Positions 18,912 through 28,251 of a stretch of DNA of 64,000 bases are shown piece after piece. This stretch comes from Bacteroidota bacterium (GTDB lineage Bacteria > Bacteroidota > Bacteroidia > Chitinophagales > JADIYW01). Below the pieces are notes generated by a model, which was not told the DNA's origin, searched no databases, and was given only the letters and a program-made list of their open reading frames with translations. Location: the NCBI GenBank assembly GCA_963169645.1, contig CAUJCO010000013.1, positions 62,001 through 126,000 of the forward strand. Reading direction: 5' to 3'. Position 1 is the first letter of the stretch. The number at the start of each line of letters is the position of its first letter. Made by a program: the position numbers and the translations under genes.

Positions 18912-20300
18912 TTAGTATCCTAAAATATCCAACATAGATTCTGAGCTTTGCTCGTTGGCAAATACACTGTATGTAAGCTTACCATTGGCATCTTTGTCGA
19001 TAATGATTTTTTTAGGTGATGGAATTAAACAATGCTTGGTTCCTCCATAACCGCTTAATGAATCTTGATAAGCACCGGTATGGAAAAAACCGATATATAA
19101 CTTTTGATCGCCAATAATTTTGGGCATATACACTTGGTTAATATCCACTTCCGAGTTGTAGTAATCACTTACATCACAACTTAAACCGCCAATAATAGTT
19201 CGTTGGTATGCTTGATTCCAATTATTAATAGGCAATAAAATAAAACGTTGGTTCATGCCCCAAATATCCGGCACGGTGGTCATCAGTGAGCCATTAATCA
19301 TATACCACAACTCGCTGTCGTTTTGCTTCTTTTGGCCGATGACCTCAAATATAGTACAACCACTTTCCCCTACCGTAAAGTTTCCGAACTCTGTATAAAT
19401 ATTTGGATGATCGATTTCTGCTTCATCGCAGAAGTTTTTAATCTTAGTAACAATCTCTTCTATTAAATATGCATAATCATATTTAGAACCTAACGAATAC
19501 CGTATCGGCATACCTCCACCAATATTTATGCTATTTAATTCCGGACAAACCGTTTTCAACTCAACATACATATTGAGGCATTTATTTAATTCACTCCAAT
19601 AGTAGGCAGAATCTTTAATGCCCGAATCGATAAAAAAGTGCAACATGCGCAATTTTACATTCTGTTTCGGCTTAATTTTTTCTATATAAAATGGAATAAC
19701 ATCGCGTTGGCGAATTCCCAACCTTGATGTATAAAATTGGTATTTAGGTTCTTCTTCGGCTGCAATACGCAATCCGATATTCAAATCATTTTCAAAATTC
19801 TGATATGCATCAAACTCATCCATATTATCCAATATCGGAACTACATTTGAAAAGCCATCATTAATTAAATCAAGAATATTTTGTGTGTATTTTTTAGGCT
19901 TAAACCCATTGCAAATAATCCTGATTTTTTTATCTACTTTTTTATTATTATATAAAGATTGAATCAAATTAATATCATACGCACTGGACGTTTCTAAGTG
20001 TGCATTATTCTTTAACACTTCATCTAACACATACGAAAAATGATTACTTTTGGTACAATAGCAATAATAATAATGTCCATTATATCCAACACTTTCAAAC
20101 GCTTCTTGAAACCAACGTCTTGCCCGATTGATATTATCTCCAATTTTGGGTAAATATGTGATAGTTAATGGAGCACCGTGTTCCTCAATAACACTGCGTA
20201 AATCTATCTTATGAAAACGCAACCAATTATCTTCTAAATCAAAGCCATCTTGTGGAAAATAATACGTTTGCTCAATTAAGTCAATATAGCGATCTCTCAT
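18912..20300 (-). CDS. speA: Arginine decarboxylase (PLP-dependent, biosynthetic type, short form)
   Basis: Converts arginine to agmatine, the entry to polyamine synthesis. The protein is an alanine-racemase-fold (group III) decarboxylase: YYYCYCTKSNHFSYV places the PLP lysine at about 84; NSINIGGGMPIRYS is the glycine loop holding the phosphate; YTEFGNFTVGESG and the C-terminal YIGFFHTGAYQDSLSGYGG complete the site. At 462 residues it is much shorter than E. coli SpeA (about 660), as is usual for the Bacteroidota form. It is transcribed away from argS, with a 175-base shared upstream region. Diaminopimelate or ornithine decarboxylase are less likely given the sequence. Confidence 0.85.
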   Translation of the reverse strand: MRDRYIDLIEQTYYFPQDGFDLEDNWLRFHKIDLRSVIEEHGAPLTITYLPKIGDNINRARRWFQEAFESVGYNGHYYYCYCTKSNHFSYVLDEVLKNNAHLETSSAYDINLIQSLYNNKKVDKKIRIICNGFKPKKYTQNILDLINDGFSNVVPILDNMDEFDAYQNFENDLNIGLRIAAEEEPKYQFYTSRLGIRQRDVIPFYIEKIKPKQNVKLRMLHFFIDSGIKDSAYYWSELNKCLNMYVELKTVCPELNSINIGGGMPIRYSLGSKYDYAYLIEEIVTKIKNFCDEAEIDHPNIYTEFGNFTVGESGCTIFEVIGQKKQNDSELWYMINGSLMTTVPDIWGMNQRFILLPINNWNQAYQRTIIGGLSCDVSDYYNSEVDINQVYMPKIIGDQKLYIGFFHTGAYQDSLSGYGGTKHCLIPSPKKIIIDKDANGKLTYSVFANEQSSESMLDILGY

Positions 20301-20475
20301 TGTAAATTAAGGAATTAATGAATTGTTGAATTCGTGCATTTCATTTATCCATGCAAAAATAATAACTTTGAACGAGAATTAAATAGATAAATTCCAAGCA
20401 ATACGGTATAGTAATATTGCGTTGACGATAAGCTATTGATTCCATTTCAAAAAACAGATAATAGCGACACCTCAC

Positions 20476-22245
20476 ATGAATATTTTTGAGACCATTCAAC
20501 AACAAGTACAACAAGCTTTTCCCATTTTATTTGGCAATGAAATAGAATTGAACAAAATAACCATCAATGAAACGCTGAAAGAATTTGAAGGTGATGTTAC
20601 ATTGGTGGTATTTCCATTACTAAAACTTACACAAAAAAAACCGGAAGAAACGGCAACGATTATTGGCGAATATTTAGTAAAGACCAACAACAATATAGCC
20701 TCATTTAATGTCATTAAAGGATTTTTAAATCTAGTTTTGAAAGATGATTTTTGGGTAGATTTTATAACAAAAAATCAATCCAACGCTATAACTTCCAAAT
20801 CAGCAACTATTTTAATAGAATATTCATCGCCGAATACTAACAAACCGATTCACTTAGGACACGTTCGCAACAATGTGTTGGGCTATGCATTGGCAGGTAT
20901 CTTTAAAGCAAATGGTTATCCTACCTTTAAAGCCAATTTGATAAACGACCGAGGAATTCATATTTGCAAAAGTATGTTGGCTTGGCAAAAATTTGGAAAC
21001 GGAGAAACACCGGAATCATCCAACATGAAAGGTGATAAATTAGTAGGTAAATATTATGTAGAATTTGACAAACATTATAAAGCCGAAATAGAAGCACTCA
21101 TACAAACCGGAAAAACTAAAGAGGAAGCCGAAAAACAAGCACCTATTCTATTAGAAGCACATGCCATGCTTTTAAAATGGGAAAATGGCAATGCAGAAAT
21201 TGTGGAATTATGGAGAAAAATGAATGCTTGGGTGTATGCAGGATTTGATATAACATACAAAAATTTAGGCGTTGATTTTGACAAATATTACTACGAAAGC
21301 AACACCTATCTTTTAGGCAAAGACATGGTAGAAGATGGATTAAAAAAAGGCGTATTTTATAAGAAAGAAAATGGAAGTGTTTGGATAGATTTATCATCAG
21401 ATGGATTGGATGAAAAATTAGTATTGCGTGCGGATGGTACTTCGGTGTATATTACACAAGATATTGGAACTGCCGATTTAAAATACAACGATTTTCACAT
21501 GAGCCGCTCTATCTATGTAGTAGGCAATGAACAAGATTATCACTTTAAAGTATTAAAGCTCATTTTACAAAAATTAGGACGACCTTATGCAGACGGAATT
21601 CAGCATTATTCCTATGGAATGGTGGATCTTCCAAGTGGCAGAATGAAATCGAGAGAAGGAACTGTGGTGGATGCCGATGATTTAATGGACGACATGATTG
21701 CAGCCGCAAAAGAGCAAACCGAAGCATTAGGGAAAATTGAAGATTTCAACGAAGAAGAAAAACAAGCTTTATTTAAAACGATTGGTTTAGGTGCATTAAA
21801 ATTTTTCTTATTGCGTGTAGATCCGAAAAAACGAATTTTATTCGATCCTAAAGAAAGCATCGATTTACACGGATATACCGGACCATTTGTACAATACACC
21901 TATGCACGTACAAGAAGCATTTGGAGAAAATACCAAGAAACACAACAAGCTACCAACGCGATTGCTACATACACATTGCATCCTGCAGAAAAAGAATTAA
22001 TAAAAGTATTATATAATTACCCAATTGTATTGGCAGAAAGCTGCAAAGAAATGAATCCGGCTAAAGTGGTAGATTATGCCTACGAATTAGCAAAAACATT
22101 TAATAAATTTTACAACGAATGTTCTATTTTAGCGGCGGAAAAAACGGAAGAAAAAGCATTTAGAATGCAATTAAACCAACGCACCGGCAACACCATTAAA
22201 ACATGCTTTGCAATTGTTGGTATAGAGGTTCCGGAAAGAATGTAA
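20476..22245 (+). CDS. argS: Arginyl-tRNA synthetase
   Basis: Class I synthetase for tRNA-Arg. The 589 residues show an N-terminal Arg-tRNA synthetase domain (about 1-100), IEYSSPNTNKPIHLGHVRNN with the HIGH motif at 126-129, the KMSKS-equivalent SGRMKSREGTVV, and a C-terminal DALR anticodon-binding domain (GYTGPFVQYTYARTRSI onward). It ends in a Met (VGIEVPERM), the family's typical C-terminus. The SET-domain gene follows after 28 bases on the same strand. Confidence 0.97.
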   Translation: MNIFETIQQQVQQAFPILFGNEIELNKITINETLKEFEGDVTLVVFPLLKLTQKKPEETATIIGEYLVKTNNNIASFNVIKGFLNLVLKDDFWVDFITKNQSNAITSKSATILIEYSSPNTNKPIHLGHVRNNVLGYALAGIFKANGYPTFKANLINDRGIHICKSMLAWQKFGNGETPESSNMKGDKLVGKYYVEFDKHYKAEIEALIQTGKTKEEAEKQAPILLEAHAMLLKWENGNAEIVELWRKMNAWVYAGFDITYKNLGVDFDKYYYESNTYLLGKDMVEDGLKKGVFYKKENGSVWIDLSSDGLDEKLVLRADGTSVYITQDIGTADLKYNDFHMSRSIYVVGNEQDYHFKVLKLILQKLGRPYADGIQHYSYGMVDLPSGRMKSREGTVVDADDLMDDMIAAAKEQTEALGKIEDFNEEEKQALFKTIGLGALKFFLLRVDPKKRILFDPKESIDLHGYTGPFVQYTYARTRSIWRKYQETQQATNAIATYTLHPAEKELIKVLYNYPIVLAESCKEMNPAKVVDYAYELAKTFNKFYNECSILAAEKTEEKAFRMQLNQRTGNTIKTCFAIVGIEVPERM

Positions 22246-22273
22246 GAACGATAAAATAGAAACAACCAAATAA

Positions 22274-22678
22274 ATGGAATTATACTTAAAGACTGTTAGA
22301 GGAAAAGGAAGAGGCGTTTTCTGCACAGAAGATTTAAACGAAGGTGATATCATAGAAGTCTGTCCGGTGATTGTTTGCCCACCGCAAGACTGCAAACATT
22401 TAGATAAAACCACTTTATATCATTATTATTTTCAATGGGGCAATGACGGAAAAAGTGCCGGTGTGGTGTGCGGATATGGTGCTATGTACAACCATTCTTA
22501 CAATCCAAATGCAATTTATGAAACCTTTTATGAGAAAAAAATTTTCCGTGTAAAAGCACGCAAATTCATTAAAGCCAATACAGAAATAACCATCAATTAC
22601 AATTACTATCCGGATGACCAAACGCCGGTTTGGTTTGATGTAGAAAAGATGAAAGCAAAAAAAAGTACGAAGAAATAA
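22274..22678 (+). CDS. SET domain-containing protein
   Basis: A 134-residue protein that is almost only a SET fold, the protein-lysine methyltransferase domain. The hallmarks are GKGRGVFCTEDLNEGDII at the start, GYGAMYNHSYNPNA (NHS motif that binds AdoMet) and ITINYNYYP near the end. Its C-terminus is lysine-rich (KMKAKKSTKK). It lacks the flanking pre- and post-SET zinc regions of eukaryotic enzymes. Substrates of bacterial short SET proteins are mostly unknown. It probably shares a transcript with argS. Confidence 0.88.
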   Translation: MELYLKTVRGKGRGVFCTEDLNEGDIIEVCPVIVCPPQDCKHLDKTTLYHYYFQWGNDGKSAGVVCGYGAMYNHSYNPNAIYETFYEKKIFRVKARKFIKANTEITINYNYYPDDQTPVWFDVEKMKAKKSTKK

Positions 22679-22777
22679 TTGCTTTATAGCATTAACTTCA
22701 CCGGCATTTTCTATACAAGAAAATGAATATCGCGAATTAATTTTACTATTTGTAAATTAGTAGTTCAATGTATTTAA

Positions 22778-25219
22778 ATGAAATATTTTATTTCATGTAT
22801 TATGCTTATTGTTTCTTTCTTTGCAGAAAACAACCTTGCTCATGCTCAAAACACGTATGTTTTTAAAGGAAAGATAATTGATGCAACAAGCAATATAGAG
22901 ATACCTTATACCAATATCATCGATTCTGTCAATAACTTATTTACAAGTACGGATATCAATGGTATGTTTGAATTTAAATTACCAACCAACTCATATACGT
23001 TTGATATTTCTTTTGTTGGATATGAACATCAACAAATCAACGTATTTATCACAAAAGATACATTTATACAAATTACATTACAACAAGATATTCGCTTAAA
23101 TGAAGTAGAAATTACTTCCAATAGATTGCAAAAAACGGCAACACTAAACACATCCGGCATGACAACGATTACAGCTGCAAGTGTGGAACGCTTACCGGCA
23201 TTTTTAGGCGAGAAAGATGTGCTGAAAGCGGTGCTACTCACACCGGGCATCCAAAGTGGACAAGAAGGTGCACGCGGCATTTTTGTACGAGGCGGAAGTC
23301 CGGATCAAAATTTAATTTTATACAACAATGCGTCCATATTTAATGCAGCACATATATATGGCTTTCTTTCTGTTTTTACAGCCGAGGCAATTGAAAAAAT
23401 GGACATCCATAAATCGTATATTCCGGTGCAATATGGTGGCCGGTTATCTTCTGTGTTAGCCATCACACCTAATTATGGAAATACAGAAAAATGGAAAGGT
23501 GATTTTCACATTGGATTACTAACTTCTAAATTGCATATAGAAGGTCCGTTGAAAAAAAACACGACGTCGATGAATTTCACAATTCGCGATTGTCATGCCG
23601 GACTTTTCACGATGCCCATCACCAAAAAACAATACAAAAAAATTGATAATGGCGATGGTGGATTTAGTTACTATTTTTATGATATCAATGCCGCAATCCA
23701 ACATCAATTTAATAAAAAACATTCGTTAGCTTGGAGCTTTTATACCGGAAATGATTTTTATTTATTCAAAGAATCAAGAGATTTTTCCAGAAAAAATACC
23801 TACTACAGAGCCGACACAAAAAACAAATTAAACTGGATGAATATTGCCCATAATTTAGAATGGAAAATACAATTACCCAAAATTAACATCCGTAATATAT
23901 ATGCCTTTAGTTATTACAAACTCTACTCTAAACAATTGCTATATGAAGTAGATAGAAACTTTTCCCGATACACTAATCAAATCCAACATACCGATTACAG
24001 AACTACCTCCAACATAAATGAAAATAGTTGGCAAACCAACTTTACTCAAACAAAAAACAAGCTACATACGTTTAATTATGGAATAAAATTTAGTCAGCGT
24101 GGTTTCACTATTAGTACGGTAAATGTAATCGTGAAAGATAGCAGTAACCACATTTTTTTAAGAGATACATTTACCAATCCCAAAATAAATACACTTGATT
24201 TTTACACATATGCCGATTATTTATTTTCATGGAATAACAAGATAGATTTGAATGTTGGATTTCAATGTATGTTGTATCACATCCGTAAAAAAACATTTAT
24301 CTATCCGCAACCGCGCATTGAATTAATTTATCATCCTGTTTCAGGGTTAAGCATTCGTGCATCTGTTGTTCAAAATATACAACCGATGCATTTGCTCACC
24401 AATAATACCGGCGAAATTCAAAACGATGTGTGGGTGCCTGCATCCGATAAAGTACAACCCGAAACAGCATGGCAATATGCAGCCGGCATACAATACGAAC
24501 ATCCTAAAGGATATATTGCCAGCATAGATGCGTATTATAAATCCATGCAACATCTTACAGAATATAAATACGGTACAACTTTTATGTTGAACAAGATGGC
24601 TTGGGATGAACAACTACTCAACAGCGGTAAAGGAACAGCGTATGGTGTAGAATGCTTCTTTGCCAAAACGAGTGGGCAATTTACCGCGTGGTTTAAATAT
24701 AATTTAGGATGGAGTACACGACAATTTCCGGAACTAAATGAAGGAAAAAAATACTTTTATAAATACGATAGGCGGCATGATATTTCGATTGTATTACAAT
24801 ATAAACTCAAAAAACATTTTGATTTTTCAATAGCATGGACGTACGGGACAGGCTGGAGAATGACTACGCCAAGTGCAAAATATGCCAGCGATGAAACACT
24901 CTATAATTATGATGTTGCAAATGAGCCGTTAGTTGGAAATCAAAGTATGCTAATGCAATGGAATGCCCGAAATAACTACGTTTTGCCGTCGTATCAACAT
25001 TTAGATATTGGAATGAATTATGAAAAAAAATCTAAACGTGTAACACATAAACTAAACGTGAGTGTATATAATGTGTATAATCATTTTAATGTATTTGCTG
25101 TTTATCGAAAATCTAACTTAGATACCGAAGGTAATAAGTTTAAAGAATACAAACAACTCAGTTTATTTCCGGTAACACCATCCATCGGTTATTCCATATA
25201 TTTTGAGCAAAATAAATAA
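22778..25219 (+). CDS. TonB-dependent receptor with N-terminal carboxypeptidase-regulatory-like domain
   Basis: An 813-residue outer-membrane receptor. Signal peptide at 1-23 (CIMLIVSFFAENNLAHAQ), then a carboxypeptidase D regulatory-like beta-sandwich (about 27-110: FKGKIIDATSNIEIPYTNI to EVEITSNRL), a plug domain (ERLPAFLGEKDVLKAVLLTPG, RGIFVRGGSPDQNLILY) and a beta-barrel to the C-terminus (IGYSIYFEQNK). The DUF4249 lipoprotein gene starts 4 bases after its stop. This pairing is common in Bacteroidota and suggests a ligand-uptake unit with an outer-membrane lipoprotein partner. The ligand cannot be read from sequence. Confidence 0.93.
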   Translation: MKYFISCIMLIVSFFAENNLAHAQNTYVFKGKIIDATSNIEIPYTNIIDSVNNLFTSTDINGMFEFKLPTNSYTFDISFVGYEHQQINVFITKDTFIQITLQQDIRLNEVEITSNRLQKTATLNTSGMTTITAASVERLPAFLGEKDVLKAVLLTPGIQSGQEGARGIFVRGGSPDQNLILYNNASIFNAAHIYGFLSVFTAEAIEKMDIHKSYIPVQYGGRLSSVLAITPNYGNTEKWKGDFHIGLLTSKLHIEGPLKKNTTSMNFTIRDCHAGLFTMPITKKQYKKIDNGDGGFSYYFYDINAAIQHQFNKKHSLAWSFYTGNDFYLFKESRDFSRKNTYYRADTKNKLNWMNIAHNLEWKIQLPKINIRNIYAFSYYKLYSKQLLYEVDRNFSRYTNQIQHTDYRTTSNINENSWQTNFTQTKNKLHTFNYGIKFSQRGFTISTVNVIVKDSSNHIFLRDTFTNPKINTLDFYTYADYLFSWNNKIDLNVGFQCMLYHIRKKTFIYPQPRIELIYHPVSGLSIRASVVQNIQPMHLLTNNTGEIQNDVWVPASDKVQPETAWQYAAGIQYEHPKGYIASIDAYYKSMQHLTEYKYGTTFMLNKMAWDEQLLNSGKGTAYGVECFFAKTSGQFTAWFKYNLGWSTRQFPELNEGKKYFYKYDRRHDISIVLQYKLKKHFDFSIAWTYGTGWRMTTPSAKYASDETLYNYDVANEPLVGNQSMLMQWNARNNYVLPSYQHLDIGMNYEKKSKRVTHKLNVSVYNVYNHFNVFAVYRKSNLDTEGNKFKEYKQLSLFPVTPSIGYSIYFEQNK

Positions 25220-25223
25220 GTTG

Positions 25224-26168
25224 ATGAAGCATATCGAAAAAATAATAACAATAAAAAATCAACGTTCACTCACATTAAAGTGGTGTTTTGTAATTTTTTG
25301 TTTGATAGTTTCATCATGCCAGAAAGAGTTAGTTTTTAAATATGACATTGATGAAACCAAACAAGTGATTATTGCCAATTTATATCCGGATAATTTATTA
25401 CACGTAAATATTAGTAAAAGCAAGCAGCCAGACGATTATACTTCCGTACAATATTTAAGCAACTGCAAAGTCGATGTATATGAAGACAACGTGTATAAAG
25501 CCACATTACCATTTATTTTAAAAGACTCTTTATCCGGTTTTGGATATTACAGTTCCAATTTTATTTTGGAAGAAAATAAAACATATAAAATTATATCGAC
25601 ACATCCGGAATTAGGCATTGCGGAAGCCACAGAATATTTACCTAAAAAACCGGTAATTACGCAATATAATTTATTACAACATGCCACCATATACCAACCT
25701 ACAATGGAAGGAAAATACACTTTCACATTACAAGATGAAAGCACACAAGAAGATGCCTATTTTTTGGCAACTTTTTATAGAATATTGAAGCCGGTTGTTA
25801 AAAAAAACGGCGACACCATTTACCAATACGACTACGTATACTTACCGAGTTCTGCTGCAGAATTACCAAATCCATCTAATTATTTCCGCACGTATTTTAC
25901 AGATAAAAATTTCAATGGTACAACTACTTCGTTTACAATAAATTTTCCTAGTCAATACAACGACATTTATAAAGAAATTTTATTGATTGTAGAGTTATCC
26001 AAATGTGGACATGCTTTTTACGAATGGAATACACAGCAAATTCCTGTCAGCACGTACTACCTCAATGAAGGGCAATTAGAACGGAGTAATTTAAAAGGAA
26101 ATATTACAAATGGTTACGGACATTTCACTGCCAATAATAGTATTTTCTGGGGCTTTACAATAAAGTGA
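25224..26168 (+). CDS. DUF4249 family lipoprotein
   Basis: Starts at the ATG at 25224, 4 bases after the receptor stop; an in-frame ATG at 25203 overlaps the receptor and is less likely. An N-terminal hydrophobic segment with the lipobox IVSSC gives a lipidated cysteine. The mature domain (QVIIANLYPDNLLHVNISKSK, CKVDVYEDNVYKATLPF, YKIISTHPELGIAEATEYLP) matches the DUF4249 beta-rich family that typically neighbours TonB receptors. Probably surface or periplasmic, working with that receptor. Molecular function unknown. Confidence 0.85.
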   Translation: MKHIEKIITIKNQRSLTLKWCFVIFCLIVSSCQKELVFKYDIDETKQVIIANLYPDNLLHVNISKSKQPDDYTSVQYLSNCKVDVYEDNVYKATLPFILKDSLSGFGYYSSNFILEENKTYKIISTHPELGIAEATEYLPKKPVITQYNLLQHATIYQPTMEGKYTFTLQDESTQEDAYFLATFYRILKPVVKKNGDTIYQYDYVYLPSSAAELPNPSNYFRTYFTDKNFNGTTTSFTINFPSQYNDIYKEILLIVELSKCGHAFYEWNTQQIPVSTYYLNEGQLERSNLKGNITNGYGHFTANNSIFWGFTIK

Positions 26169-26201
26169 TTCTTTGAGAATGAAGCATCTTATGGAATAGC
26201 T

Positions 26202-26250
26202 TGAGATGTGAGACTTGAGTATTGAGTATTGAGATATGAGAATTGAGATT
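26202..26250. repeat. Heptanucleotide tandem array, 7 copies of TGAGNNN
   Basis: Seven contiguous 7-base units: TGAGATG, TGAGACT, TGAGTAT, TGAGTAT, TGAGATA, TGAGAAT, TGAGATT. The invariant TGAG recurs exactly every 7 bases. Non-coding, between the DUF4249 stop and the DUF2795 gene. Confidence 0.9.
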
Positions 26251-26270
26251 TTTCAGTAATACATAACACC

Positions 26271-26382
26271 TAATACTTAATACTTAATACTTAATACTTA
26301 ATACCTAATACTTAATACTTAATACCTAATACTTAATACTTAATACCTAATACTTAATACTTAATACCTAATACTTAATACT
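26271..26382. repeat. Heptanucleotide tandem array, 16 copies of TAATACT or TAATACC
   Basis: Sixteen contiguous 7-base units, 112 bases in all. From the third unit on, TAATACC appears at every third position, giving a 21-base higher-order period of two TAATACT plus one TAATACC. It starts 20 bases after the TGAGNNN array. Confidence 0.95.
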
Positions 26383-26409
26383 AAAGCTTTCACTTTGTTT
26401 GTCATAATA

Positions 26410-26434
26410 AAAAAAACCGCATCTAAAGATGCGG
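26410..26434 (-). terminator. Intrinsic terminator after the DUF2795 gene
   Basis: CCGCATC/GATGCGG, a 7-8 bp GC-rich stem with a tiny loop at 26417-26434, followed on the minus strand by about eight T residues. It ends the leftward DUF2795 transcript and separates it from the repeat arrays. Confidence 0.85.
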
Positions 26435-26463
26435 CTACATTTTTTCAAGAAAAGTTGGGTTGA

Positions 26464-26685
26464 TTAATATTCGTCTTCGTTGAATAAGAAATCTTCTTTG
26501 GTTGGATATTCCGGCCAAATATCTTCTATACTTTCATATAATTCTTCGTCATCTTCCAGCTCTTGCAAGTTTTCAATCACTTCTAAAGGTGCTCCGGTAC
26601 GAATGGCATAATCAATCAATTCATCTTTAGAAGCCGGCCATGGTGCTTCTTCTAAATACGAAGCTAATTCGAGTGTCCAGTACAT
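26464..26685 (-). CDS. DUF2795 domain protein
   Basis: A 73-residue, very acidic, soluble protein. YWTLELASYLEEAPWPASKDELIDYAIRTGAP is the DUF2795 signature and ENLQELEDDEELYESIEDIWPEYP the conserved acidic middle. The family is nearly universal and highly conserved in Bacteroidota; its function is not established. It is a single-gene unit with its own -7 box and terminator. Confidence 0.9.
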   Translation of the reverse strand: MYWTLELASYLEEAPWPASKDELIDYAIRTGAPLEVIENLQELEDDEELYESIEDIWPEYPTKEDFLFNEDEY

Positions 26686-26727
26686 AATATGTTTGTTTAT
26701 TTATGAGTTAATACTTGTTTTAGGGTG

Positions 26728-26735
26728 CAAATATA
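26728..26735 (-). promoter_or_regulatory. Promoter -7 box for the DUF2795 gene
   Basis: On the minus strand TATATTTG followed by CACCC, matching TAnnTTTG. It lies 42 bases before the ATG. The aconitase gene has the same box with the same CACCC extension. Confidence 0.5.
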
Positions 26736-26790
26736 TGCTTTATAATTAAAAATTAAAATAAAAATTAACCACCTAATTATCACCCATTTA

Positions 26791-27336
26791 TCAATGGCTT
26801 TTCCACACAATTTCAGGTTCGTTGGCATCATTTGCCAGCTTACGTGCTAACACAAACAAAAAGTCGGATAATCGGTTTAAGTATTGCACCAAAATGGGAT
26901 TAATATTTTCATTTTCCGCCAATCGAACCACACTTCGCTCTGCTCTACGGCAAACCGTTCGGGCAACGTGTGCTACCGATGCAGCTTTGTTTCCGCCCGG
27001 CAAAATAAAGAATTTTAATTCCGGCAGCACCTCGTTCATCTTATCAATATAGTTTTCTAATTGCACGATATGAGCTGCTGTTATTTCCGGCAAAATCAAA
27101 TTTTTCTTTCCGGGCTCTGCTGCTAAGTGTGTACCCAAATCAAATAATCTACTTTGTATAGAATGCATTAAATCGGTGTATTCTTTTTCTTCCATATAGG
27201 TTGTCACCAACCCTAAAAACGAATTGAGTTCATCAACAGTACCATACGATTCTATGCGTAATTCTGCCTTAGAAACACGCTTTCCGCCGTATAGTGCTGT
27301 TGTGCCTTTATCGCCTTTTTTTGTGTATATTTTCAT
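26791..27336 (-). CDS. Cob(I)yrinic acid a,c-diamide adenosyltransferase (PduO type)
   Basis: ATP:cob(I)alamin adenosyltransferase that makes coenzyme B12. The 181 residues open with MKIYTKKGDKGTTALYGGKRVSK (ATP-binding segment), then SYGTVDELNSFLGL, and end with RTVCRRAERSVVRLAE and YLNRLSDFLFVLARKLAND, the core trimer-interface helices. Its product serves methylmalonyl-CoA mutase, whose chaperone meaB is in the same window. It is downstream of the FKBP gene but separated by a terminator. Confidence 0.95.
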   Translation of the reverse strand: MKIYTKKGDKGTTALYGGKRVSKAELRIESYGTVDELNSFLGLVTTYMEEKEYTDLMHSIQSRLFDLGTHLAAEPGKKNLILPEITAAHIVQLENYIDKMNEVLPELKFFILPGGNKAASVAHVARTVCRRAERSVVRLAENENINPILVQYLNRLSDFLFVLARKLANDANEPEIVWKSH

Positions 27337-27403
27337 GTGGTATTTTTTTATTGATGGTGCAATTTACTATTCTGTAACAAGATTTTATTACAATTTTCTG
27401 CAC

Positions 27404-27430
27404 AAAAAAAACTGCCTAAAAGGCAGTTTT
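27404..27430 (-). terminator. Intrinsic terminator after the first FKBP gene
   Basis: Perfect 9-bp stem AAACTGCCT/AGGCAGTTT with an AAA loop, followed on the minus strand by a run of eight T residues. It closes the leftward FKBP pair just before the adenosyltransferase gene. Confidence 0.85.
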
Positions 27431-27458
27431 CTATTTATAATTGGTAAGATATTGGAAA

Positions 27459-28223
27459 TTAATGAGCTTGTTTTTTAGCTGCTTCTTCCATAATGCGTTG
27501 CAAATCTTCATTGCTCATTTGAGGTTGAGCTTCTTGCTTTGGCATTTCTTTTTCGATGCTTATCAATTCTACTTCAAAAATCAACGTTTCATTTGGTCCG
27601 ATGCCGGCTTGTGGCATACCTTGCGGTCCATACGCTAAATTACCCGGAATATAGAATTTATATTTAGAGCCTACGCCCATTAATTGAACACCTTCTGTCC
27701 AACCCGGAATTACGCCATTTAATGGGAACGTAACCGGCTCACCTCTTTCTACAGAGCTATCAAATACTTTTCCTCCAATTAATGTTCCGGTATAATGTAC
27801 TTTTACGATGCTGGTATCTGTTGGTTTTGGTCCGTTGCCTTCTTTAATTACTTCATACATCAAGCCACTTGCTGTTTTTTTGATGTTTTTATTTTTGCTG
27901 ATTTCTTCAAAGAATTTATCCGATTTTTTTTGGCTGTTATTCATCAAATATGATTGAATTTTTTCGCCGGATGTTTCATCAACTGTAAAGAAACCTTTTT
28001 TGCTATTTAATTCATCATAGATACCTTTTGCAATATAATCGATATTTAAAAGTGAACTATCAAATGAGCTTCTTAAGTTTTTACCCATCAACACACCAAT
28101 CATATACGAAACAGAGTCGATGTCTTTTTTAGGTTTTGCACTTACATAATTGCCGCCTTTTGAGCCGCATGCTGCAAACAACACGATTGCCGCAGCAGAA
28201 ATAATTAAAATTGATTTTTTCAT
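27459..28223 (-). CDS. FKBP-type peptidyl-prolyl isomerase, lipoprotein
   Basis: A 254-residue exported isomerase. MKKSILIISAAAIVLFAAC ends in a lipobox, so it is anchored through Cys19. Residues about 35-125 form the FkpA/Mip-type helical dimerisation part (DSVSYMIGVLMGKNL). The FKBP domain (about 130-230) shows VKVHYTGTLIGGKVFDSS, FPLNGVIPGWTEGVQLM, YKFYIPGNLAYG and IFEVELISI with active-site residues in place. It likely folds envelope proteins. It follows a paralogue by 28 bases: a tandem duplication. Confidence 0.94.
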   Translation of the reverse strand: MKKSILIISAAAIVLFAACGSKGGNYVSAKPKKDIDSVSYMIGVLMGKNLRSSFDSSLLNIDYIAKGIYDELNSKKGFFTVDETSGEKIQSYLMNNSQKKSDKFFEEISKNKNIKKTASGLMYEVIKEGNGPKPTDTSIVKVHYTGTLIGGKVFDSSVERGEPVTFPLNGVIPGWTEGVQLMGVGSKYKFYIPGNLAYGPQGMPQAGIGPNETLIFEVELISIEKEMPKQEAQPQMSNEDLQRIMEEAAKKQAH

Positions 28224-28251
28224 TTTGAATTCTATTAATATTATTGGTTGT

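Noticed and set aside
26271-26382. CRISPR array
   Set aside because: The 7-base units are contiguous with no spacers; this is a simple tandem repeat.
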